Source: Coenobita brevimanus
Taxonomy: Eukaryota; Arthropoda; Malacostraca; Decapoda; Coenobitidae
DNA length: 64,000 nucleotides
Assembly (NCBI GenBank): GCA_032717465.1
Contig: CM064690.1
Location: forward strand, 10,165,093-10,229,092
Reading direction: 5' to 3'
This document shows, piece by piece, positions 55,371 to 64,000 of the stretch (position 1 is the first letter of the stretch; each line of letters starts with the position of its first letter). Both the position numbers and the translations under genes were made by a program. The notes under the pieces are model-generated. The model made no database searches, had not been told where the DNA came from, and was given only the letters and a program-made list of their open reading frames with translations.

Positions 55371-56670
55371 GGCTGGTGAAGGTATCTGTGCACACCCTGA
55401 CTGTATCAGGGCTGGGGATTGTACCTGTGCACACATTGACAGTGTCAGGGCTTGGGATGGGACTTGTGCACACCCTGACTGTGGTCAGGGCTGGATGGTA
55501 CCTGTGCACACCTTGACTGTGTCAGGGCTGGGAAGGTACCTGTGCACACCTTGACTGTGATAGGGCTGGAGAAGGTGCCTGTGCACACCCTGACTGTGTC
55601 AGGGCTTGGGAAGGTTCCTGTGCACACACTGACTATGTCAGGGCTGGGGAAGGTACCTGTGTACACCCTGACAATGTCAGGGCTTGGGAAAGTACCTGTG
55701 CACACCCTGGCTGTGTCAGGGCTGGGGAAGGTACCTGTGCACACCCTGACTGTGTCTGGGCTGGGAAGGTACCTGTGCACACCCAGACAGTGTCAGAGCT
55801 TGGGAAGTAAATTTGCACGCCTTGACTGTGTCAGGGCTGGGGAAGATACCTGTGCACATCAGGGTTTGTGAAGGTACCTGTGCACACCCTGACTGTGTCA
55901 GGGCTGGTTAAGGTACATGTGCACACCCTGGCTGTGTCAGGGCTGGGGAAGGTACCTGTGCACGCCCTGACTGTGTCAGGGCTGGTGAAGGTATCTGTGC
56001 ACACCCTGACTGTATCAGGGCTGGGGAAGGTACCTGTGCACACCCTGACTGTGTCAGGGCTGGTGAAGGTATCTGTGCACACCCTGACTGTATCAGGGCT
56101 GGGGATTGTACCTGTGCACACATTGACAGTGTCAGGGCTTGGGATGGGACTTGTGCACACCCTGACTGTGGTCAGGGCTGGATGGTACCTGTGCACACCT
56201 TGACTGTGTCAGGGCTGGGAAGGTACCTGTGCACACCTTGACTGTGATAGGGCTGGGGAAGGTGCCTGTGCACACCCTGACTGTGTCAGGGCTTGGGAAG
56301 GTTCCTGTGCACACACTGACTATGTCAGGGCTGGGGAAGGTACCTGTGTACACCCTGACAATGTCAGGGCTTGGGAAAGTACCTGTGCACACCCTGGCTG
56401 TGTCAGGGCTGGGGAAGGTACCTGTGCACACCCTGACTGTGTCTGGGCTGGGAAGGTACCTGTGCACACCCAGACAGTGTCAGAGCTTGGGAAGTAAATT
56501 TGCACGCCTTGACTGTGTCAGGGCTGGGGAAGATACCTGTGCACATCAGGGTTTGGGAAGGTACCTGTGCACACCCTGACTGTGTCAGGGCTGGTTAAGG
56601 TACATGTGCACACCCTGGCTGTGTCAGGGCTGGGGAAGGTACCTGTGCACGCCCTGACTGTGTCAGGGCT
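55371..56670 (+). repeat. Higher-order repeat: two ~687 bp copies
   Basis: Segments from about 55371 and 56058 are nearly identical for over 600 bp, including the unusual units GGGAAGTAAATTTGCACGCC and GTGATAGGGCTGG. The second copy ends near 56670. Confidence 0.88.
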
Positions 56671-58930
56671 GGGAAAGGTACTTTTGCACACCCGGACTGT
56701 GTCAGGCTGGGGAAAGTACTTTTGCACACCCTTACTGTGTCAGGGCTGGGGAAGGTACCTGTGTACACCATGACTTTGTCAAGGCTGGGGAAGTTACTTG
56801 TGCACACCCTGACTGTCAGGGCTAGGGAAGGTACTTGTGCACATCCTGACTATGTCAGGGCTGGGGAAGGTACCTGTGCACATCAGGGCTGGGGAAGGTA
56901 CCTGTGCACACCCTGACTGTGTCTGGGCTGCTTAAGGTACATGTGCACATCCTGGCTGTGTCAGGGCTGGGAAAGGTACCTGAGCACACCCTGACTTTGT
57001 CAAGGCTGGGGAATGTACTTGTGCACACCCTGACTCTATCAGGGCTGGGAAAGGTACCTGTGCACACCCTGACTATGTAAGGGCTAGGGGAAGTACTTGT
57101 GCACACCTGGACTGTGTCAGGGCTGGGAAAGGTACCGGTGCACACCCTGACTATATCGGGGCTGGGGAAGGTACGTGTGCACACTCTGACTGTCAGGGCT
57201 GGGGAAGGTACATGTGCACACCCTGACTGTCAGGGATGGGGAAGGTACCTGTGCACACCCTGACTGTGTCAGGGCTTGGGAAGGTACGTGTGCACACCCA
57301 GACTGTGTCAGGGCTGGGTAAAGTACTTGTGCACACCCTGACTGTGTCAGGGCTGGGAATGGTACCTGTGCACACCATGACATAGTCAAGACTGAGGAAG
57401 GTACCTGTGCACACCCTCACTGTATCAGGGCTGGAGAAGGTACCTGTGCAAACCCTAACAGTGTCACGGCTTGGGAAGGTATTTGTGCACAACCTGACTG
57501 TGTTAGGGCTGGTTAAGGTACCTGTGCACACGCTGACTATGTCAGGATTTGAGAAGGAACTTGTGCACACCTTGACTGTGTCAGGGCTGGAGAAGATGCC
57601 TGTGCACACGCTTACTATGTCAGGGCTTGGGAAGGTACCTGTGCACACCCTGATTGTGTCATGGCTGGTGAAGGTACCTGTGCACACCCTGACTGTGTCA
57701 GGGCAGGCTAACGTACATGTGCACACCCTTGCTGAGTCAGGGCTGGGGAAGGTACATGTGCACACCCTGACTGTGTCAGGGCTTGGGAATGTACTTGTGC
57801 ACACCCTGACTATGTCAGAGCTGGGGAAGGTACCTGTGCAAATCTTGACTGTGTTATGGCTGGTTAAGGTACATGTGCACACCCTGGCTGTGTCAGGGCT
57901 GGGAAAGGTACCTGTGAACACCCTGACTATGTAAGGGCTGGGGAAAGTACTTTTCCACACCCTGATTGTGTCAGGGCTGCCGAATGTACCTGTGCACACC
58001 CTGACTGTGTCAGTGCTGGGAAAGCACCTCTGCAAACCCTGACTGTTTCAGGGCTAGGGAAGGTACCTGTGCACACCCTGGCTGAGTCAGGGCTGGGGAA
58101 GGTACCTGTGCACACCCTGGCTGTGTCAGGGCTGGGGAGTGAACCTGTGCACACCCTGACTGTGTTCGGGCTGATGATGGAACGTGTGCACATCCTGACT
58201 GTGTCAGGGGTGTGTAATGCACCTGTGCACATCCTGACTATATAATGGCTCGGGAAGGTACCCGTGCACATCCTGACTGTCAGGACTGGGGAAGGTACCT
58301 GTGCAAAACCTGACTGTGTCAGGGCTTGGGAAGGTATTGTGCACACCCTGAGTGTGTCAGGGCTGGGAAACGTGTCTGTGCACACCCTCACTGTGTCAGG
58401 GTTGGGGAAGGTACCTGTGCACACCCTGACCGTGTCAGGGCTTGGGAAGGAACTGTACCTGTGCACACCCTGACTATGTCAGGGTAGGGGAAAGTACTTG
58501 TGCACACTCTGACTCTGTCAGGGCTGGGGAAGGAACATCTGCCAACCATGACTGTGTCAGGGCTGGGAATGGTACCTGTGCACACCGTGACATAGTCAAC
58601 GCAGGGGAAGGTACCTGTGCACACCCTGGCTATGTAAGGGCTGGGGAAGGTACCTGTGCACACCCTGGCTGTGTCAGGGCTGGGGAAGGTACCTGTGCAC
58701 ACCCTGACTGTGTCGGGGCTGGGAAGGTACCTGTGCACACCCAGACTGTGTCAGGGCTTAGGAAGTCACCTTTGCACATTATGACTGTGTCAGGGCTGGA
58801 GAAGGTAGCTGTGCACTCAATGACTGTGTCAGGGCTGGGGAAGGTACCTGTGCACACCCTTGACTATGTTACGCTAAAGAGGGTACCTGTGCAAACCCAA
58901 ACAGTATCAGCTTTTGGGAAGGTATTTGTG

Positions 58931-59999
58931 ATAAATATTCACTTCCAATCATCTAACACAGCTTAACAAACCTTTTATGAGTTGGATTATATATAATCGG
59001 ATTAAATGGATTAATTATTAGTAGAAATGGTATGACTGATTGTGGATGGATGTACACATATTAAATAAAAAATCAGGTGACAAACAATAGGTTCTACACA
59101 TGATTTTACTTAATTTGTGAAAGCCCTTGATAGAGCAGGGGTTAGTGAAGGCTGTAACAGTCCCCTGAAACTCGATCTCTTTTCTAAGCAGAATAAAATC
59201 ATCATGAGATTACATTGAAATAAAAGTTATCAGACTGAAGAGACTTGCGAATTAAAAAGAAAAAGCACATTGTGTAGTAATCTTCAAGCTTTGGAATACA
59301 ACCAAGAAATACAAGACGTGAATGTTGAATGGGAGGCTGCATCATCCATTTCTCTGTGCAATGTTATAAGGTCTTGTACTATTGTGGATTCCTGATGGTG
59401 TTTCTTGATTATACCACTGCATTTATCAATGGTAACTAAGGTTTGGACGATGATGATGATGATGATGATGATGACGAGATGCCCGTGCAAAACGAAAACA
59501 AGCAAGACAAGGAGCAGTAGGAAGAGGAATTCGAGAATATTTAGAGAAAATATTCCTTGAAAGGACTCATACCGCCGATGGAATCTCGGCTTTCTAAATG
59601 CATATATTTAGCAATGAATGGTTCACAGAAATAGAATATCCAGCTTCGTAAATCTATATGCTTGATGAGGAAACTGCGTATGAGAAACCGAGTCCAATTT
59701 AATAAATATATGTGTTCATCTTTAAAAATTCATATGCTTACCTTTGTAAATCTACATATTTAGTGAGAAAGGGTTAATGAAGACGTACCTCAGTTTTGAA
59801 CGTCCATGTTTATCACGAAATCATATATAAAATACCACGGAATACCAGACTCATGTTTCCGTATGTTTTAATTGAGGGGGAGCATATAAAGACACCACTC
59901 TTACCTGGATGGCCAGGTCACGTCCAGTGGTCAAAAAGGTATGGTTCCCCTGGGAGGCCACTTAACTAGTTTTTTACACACTCCCCAATATCATCTCCC
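58931..59999. other. No gene recognised; (GAT)n
   Basis: AT-rich sequence. (GAT)n at 59448-59476. Repeated phrases of the type AAATCTATATGC and AAATTCATATGCTTA near 59580-59770 suggest a weak ~45-55 bp periodicity. No coding feature. Confidence 0.45.
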
Positions 60000-61537
60000 T
60001 CGTTGTTCTTTGGTGGTGCCGGTCGTCTTGGAATAACAAGAGTGGGAGTTGGCGATAGAAGGAAGAAGGGTAGGGGTGGAAATGGAGGTGAGGAAGGTAA
60101 GAAAAGGTGAAGAAGGGAGGAAAAGGAAGGGGTGAAAGAAGGGTGCTAGGGGATCGAGAGAGGGGTAGTAGGTGAGAAGAGAACCAAATAACCAAACCTG
60201 CATTATGTCACTGCCTACTAACATTACCCTGTGTTCCAGTATCAGTTTCTTGCATTCATCCTTCCCTCCTCTTATTTGTCTTTTGATGTTTTCCCTTTTA
60301 TCTTAATGCAGATGGTTGGATGAAGGGAAGCGGGTAGGCACAGAGAGGACGGTGACTGAAGGGAAGAGAAAGGCTGAAGAGTAGATAGGTAAAAATATGG
60401 AACTGTGGAAGAGATGTCTAGGGGAAAGTGAAAAGAAGAAAAATGAAGAGGAAGGAAGTAGGATGAGCAAAAGAGAAGTTGAGGGTAAAGAACGAGGAAA
60501 GTAAGTGAATGGTTGAGAGAAGACAGTAGGGCAAAAGAGAAAGGTACTAATGGAGGAGAACAAAGATAGGCAGGAGAGAAATTAAGTGGAAGAGGAGAAC
60601 ATGAAGAGAAGTCAAGGGAAGAAAAGAGGGAAGAGGTGGAGGAAAAGTGAAGGAAGTACAAGGAAGTGGGGTTCAGGAGAGAGGAAAAGCGAAGAGGGAG
60701 GAAAGGAGAGAGAGGAGTAAATGGGGAAGGGGGGGGGAAGGGTAGTGCAGAATAAGAGGGAATGGGGAAGACGGAGTGACTGAAAATAGTGGAGGAAGAA
60801 CTAGAGGCAGAACGCGTGGAAGTGGAAACATGGGGAATAAATGTGAGTAAGGGATATCGAGGCGAGAGGAATGAAGAAGGAACGATAATGGGAGAAGCGG
60901 GGAGGGAAGTGCATAGAACAGGCTGAAGGTGAAGAAAGGAAGAGAGGGGAAAGGGGGGAAGCTGAAGAAGGAGAAGGCGTACGAGGTGAAAGGGGTTTTA
61001 TAGACGAGAAGCAAAGGGTAGGTGGGGGTGGAATGTGAGAAATAGAAAAAAGACTGGAGAGCAGTGTGATGGGGAGTTTAAAAGGAAGAAGTATAAAGGA
61101 GAAAAGATAGGGGTGAATCAGGAAATAGAGGACATGTAAAGGTGAGAAGTGAAGGGATTGACTGAAAGAACAGAGTGGGAAGTGGTTGGAGGAGGGGGGG
61201 CGGGTGTAATTAACATCATTAGAATATGGGAAGGGGAGAACGAAGTGTGAGGGACGAACAAAGTGACTGACTGGAGGAAACATAAGAGAAGGGAAGGGGA
61301 GGGGGAGGAAAGCAAATAGTGAGGGAGATAGGAGGAAGGAGAGAGGGATAAAGCAATGAAGGGGAGTGGAAAGGAGAAACAAGTGATAGAGAGAACAGAG
61401 GGGAGAGGGAAGATAGTAAGGAATGGAGTGGAGGTGGGGAATGGTGTTAGAGGGAGAGGCGAGGGAAGACGAAAAGAGTGAATGAATACGAGAGGGTAAA
61501 GGGGAGAAGGGAGGACGAAGGGTATGGCTGTGTGACA

Positions 61538-61572
<35 letters not shown>

Positions 61573-61620
61573 CAGAGGAGGGTAAGAGGTTGTGGAAACC
61601 GAAAAGAGGAGAAGGAAGCA
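60000..61620 (+). repeat. Long purine-rich tract with (GA)n
   Basis: About 1.6 kb of G/A-dominated + strand, with a G9 run at about 60729 and (GA)n at 61539-61569, interrupted only by short mixed stretches (60190-60300). Pro/Ser/Phe/Leu-rich frames on the other strand, up to 286 codons, are by-products. Confidence 0.8.
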
Positions 61621-61934
61621 AGATGACAGGGAGTGGAATCAGATAAAATCAAATCAAACATCTTTTTGTTTTTTCATTATTTACGGTGAGTTTTCTCGTT
61701 CACACCTATTTCAACGTGTCATTATGCAATGTAATCAGACAGTTAGCTAAATTTAAAAATCATGGAATGTGAAAAAAGGATTAGCACAATATGCAAAGCC
61801 AGCATAAATTAAAACTGATATCTGACCTCATAGCTAAAATATATAGGCTACATACAAAATGCACAAGTACTCATACCTGTAGTCTAGTAAAATATGGTGA
61901 ATCATTATACAGGCAAGTCGCGGTTGACAAGATA
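61621..61934. other. No gene recognised
   Basis: AT-rich spacer before the LINE 3' end. Confidence 0.4.
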
Positions 61935-63400
61935 ACGCATTAAACTTTTCCTTCAAGTAACCATTATGCTGGTATATCACAAGTGGGTAGGTAACTCGCT
62001 AGGTTTTACTTAAAGGTGTACACTCTGCTTGCTTCCTTTATATTTGAAAGTAAGGCATTTCATAATTTAGAATCCCTAACTAATACAGATCTTGAACCAT
62101 AATCAGTATCTCTTCTTGGTTCAGAGAGAAAGTTTTGTTACCTTGTGTTTACTATATGAATGTTCCTAACAACAGAAGTGTAAAAAGCCAGCTAGGAAAT
62201 CTCTCTCATTATGTTAAATATCGTTATACCCTACTCAGAAATGCGTTTCTTAGATACTTTTACCCACTGTAATTCCTCTAATAGTGCAGTAACATGGTCA
62301 CACTTAGATGTTCCTTCCACTGCCAATCTATCAGCAGTGATTTGCAGTTGCTGTATTCGACTTGTTTGTGTGGCATTAGTTGTACCCTAAATTGTCATTT
62401 CATAATTGGTTAGGTAGAGAGCAAGTGTTCTGACTACTGCAGTTCTGGTTTGCTTACTGAACACATCCTGTACACGGTATATCTGCACTGGAAACCCGGA
62501 AACCCGTGATGTGTACATCAAACAACATATGACAATCGAAATAAAGACCTAAGTTCTTCACACAGCTACCAGGTTGAATGTGAGTATCAACAACTTGAAC
62601 TGTGGTGTTTTTAGGTATTCTTAATACATGTGCTCTTGTGTGAGTAAACATACACTGAGTTTTTTCATGTTTAGTGTGAGACTATGTTAAAGTAATGATT
62701 TATCTTGCATAAAGTCTGTTCTACTCTACAAACAAGGTCTTATAAATTTTCAGTGCTTCCTTTGTGTGTGAACTGAGTGTCATCAGTATACTGTATAAGG
62801 AAAGAATCTCTTGCATTCTGCAAGAAATCATTGTCATATACATTGAAATTAATGAAAAGAACTGGATCCAATACTGACCCCTGTGGGACTCTGAATGACC
62901 TTTCCAATCTTGATGATATATTGATTCTAACACGTACGGATTGAGTTATGTTACTTAGATAATCTTGAAACTAATATGAATCTAAGCTGATGGCACTTTT
63001 GCATTAGTATTTTATGACATACTATCAAAGGCTTATGATAAATCACAAAGAAACAGCAGAGAAAACTTTTTTCTTATCCATATTAGCAGATACTTGCATG
63101 ATGGCAGTTTCTGTTGTTAGTCTACGTCTAAAACAATGCAGGGTATTACTCAAGATAATCGACTACTTTATCAGCTACATTTTTTATTATATCTCTGACA
63201 ATACAGAGAGCAAAGATGTGGACCTTAAATTTTTCATCAGGATTGCCATTTTTATATAGTGGAATACCAACAGTATGTTTCCATGTTGCTATCGAGGTGT
63301 TTATAATATAAGTGAGATATTTTACGATTACTAGAAGAGCATCTTTCAAAAAATGGAGGGGAATTCCATGGGAATCATGAAAGCTTGTCTCATTTTTTTG
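61935..63400 (-). mobile_element. Decayed CR1-like LINE, RT and C-terminal part
   Basis: Minus-strand reading through frameshifts gives IATWKHTVGIPLYKNGNPDE at about 63290-63230 (RT start), a decayed GSVLDP..LINFNVYDNDF..QYTDDTQFTHK region at about 62890-62770 (TDDT catalytic motif visible only with frame changes), SCVKNLGLYFDCHMLFDVHI near 62565-62505, then HVTALLRELHWVKV near 62300-62260 and EPRRDTDYGSRSVLVRDSKL near 62120-62060. This is the order of a CR1- or Jockey-like LINE. The 5' part with endonuclease is missing, and stops are frequent. Confidence 0.75.
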
Positions 63401-63419
63401 TTTGTTTAGTTTGAGGTCT

Positions 63420-64000
63420 CAGATCTTAGAAGATACCAAAGTGATGCCTGAAATTGATCCTGGACATTCCACTGCTCACAAAAAGTCCAGCATGTCAAGG
63501 CGAAGAGAAGATAAACAGGCTGAAAACAGAGTCATTGAGAAGCTTTGTGCCTTTCAAGTCATCTCTGATAAAATCACTGATGAGCTTGTCAACATTGCCA
63601 CAAAAGACAGGGCTACAGATGAAATTAAAGAATCTCTCTTAAATGTTGAAAACCTGGGCAAAGATCAGCTCCAAACTTACACCCATGAGAGGCTTCTTCC
63701 ACCACATGAAGGATCCATACATTAGAAATTCCACGATCCGATGAAGAGATGTAATCTTGCAACATTTGCCAGATTATATGATATTACAAAACATAACTCC
63801 CATATACCATCTCTGAAAGCAAACAGGTCTGTTCTGCAGACGTTAGTGATCAGCATTTCAGCAGGAGGGATATTGATCTTGATGTTATGTTGAAGCATAA
63901 GCTGCTCCCTGTGCCTTTACCACTGGCACAAATAGATAGAAGATTGACAGAAGGGAAAAGCATGTCATGATAAATTAATTGTTAAAAGGCATAAGCTGCA
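63420..64000 (+). pseudogene. Broken conserved-looking ORF of unknown function
   Basis: An open stretch to 63725 reads EIDPGHSTAHKKSSMSRRRE, then ENRVIEKLCAFQVISDKITD, then LLNVENLGKDQLQTYTHERL, and stops at TAG 63723. Similarity to a repetitive invertebrate ORF seems to continue in other frames: FHDPMKRCNLATFARL near 63730, SLKANRSVLQTLVISIS near 63808 and RRDIDLDVMLKHKLLPVPLP near 63865-63925. I know this type only as an uncharacterised repeated protein in invertebrate genomes, probably carried by a mobile element. It lacks a convincing start and meets the window edge. Confidence 0.45.

Larger units (their letters stand above)
49850..58930 (+). repeat. 9 kb minisatellite of 39 bp units (about 230 copies)
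   Basis: The consensus unit is CTGGGGAAGGTACCTGTGCA followed by CACCCTGACTGTGTCAGGG. It contains GGTACC and GTGCAC palindromes and a perfect 7 bp inverted repeat CCCTGAC-TGT-GTCAGGG, so each unit can form a hairpin on either strand. Because 39 is a multiple of 3, frames stay open with 13-residue periods on both strands (for example CTGTFPSPDTVRV on the minus strand), but frequent 1-2 bp indels break every frame, so a protein is not supported. Unit variants include 3 to 30 bp shortenings and a TTATGACTTTTTAAC variant. Confidence 0.97.

Noticed and set aside
49850..58930. CRISPR-like array
   Set aside because: Units are contiguous and identical throughout, with no unique spacers, and the context is eukaryotic.
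49850..58930. Steroid-receptor-type palindromes in the 39 bp unit
   Set aside because: TGACTGTGTCA has a 3-base spacer, but the half sites (CCTGAC/GTCAGG) are not the AGGTCA/TGACCT arrangement of known elements.
60801..61661. 286-codon minus-strand frame
   Set aside because: Product of the purine-rich tract. Ser/Pro/Phe/Leu composition and no domain.

Overview
This 64 kb window looks like AT-rich animal DNA, most likely from an arthropod and probably a decapod crustacean. The signs are very long (TA)n, (CA)n, (GA)n and (GATA)n microsatellites, many decayed non-LTR retrotransposons of several families, an animal-type THAP exon, and no compact operons or bacterial signals. The species call is inference. 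No complete host gene can be supported. Nearly everything recognisable is mobile DNA or tandem repeat.

Layout. 0-5 kb: a probable first coding exon of a THAP zinc-finger gene (1173-1249) in a setting of low-complexity pyrimidine and purine tracts, a tRNA-derived SINE (2238-2633) and a three-unit ~120 bp repeat (3.7-4.06 kb). 6.4-8.8 kb: a degenerate ~130 bp tandem array followed by a decayed LINE. 11.1-14.1 kb: a nearly full-length LINE with endonuclease and reverse transcriptase domains. Its (TA)n tail carries the most striking element of the window, a 12 kb tandem LTR retrotransposon (14264-26295) with the structure LTR-gag/pol-LTR-gag/pol-LTR. Its pol order is protease, integrase, reverse transcriptase, RNase H. 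That is the Gmr1-like order, in which a Ty3/Gypsy element has the Ty1/Copia arrangement. The two copies are almost identical and carry different single-base lesions. 26.4-31 kb: LINE fragments, a Tigger/pogo-like MITE with TA duplication (27204-27588) and short tandem repeats. 32.9-34.5 kb: a second copy of the 11 kb LINE family, truncated at both ends, then an unexplained ~780 bp segment ending in a poly(A) run. 36-44.9 kb: further LINE 3' fragments and a broken hAT transposon (41443-44940) with matching 14 bp terminal inverted repeats, itself interrupted by a LINE 3' end. 45.5-45.9 kb: a second copy of the same SINE, reversed. 46.1-46.5 kb: a 23 bp minisatellite. 48.7-49.2 kb: a GC-rich patch with a G-to-C strand switch. 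49.85-58.93 kb: a 9 kb minisatellite of 39 bp units, each able to form a 7 bp hairpin, with higher-order repeats of about 689, 687 and 271 bp. 60-61.6 kb: a long purine tract. 61.9-63.4 kb: a decayed CR1-like LINE on the minus strand. 63.4-64 kb: a broken conserved-looking ORF that runs to the window edge.

These parts form layers of insertion rather than a pathway. LINE 3' ends repeatedly abut TA or GATA microsatellites, and later elements (the LTR tandem, the MITE) sit inside TA runs.
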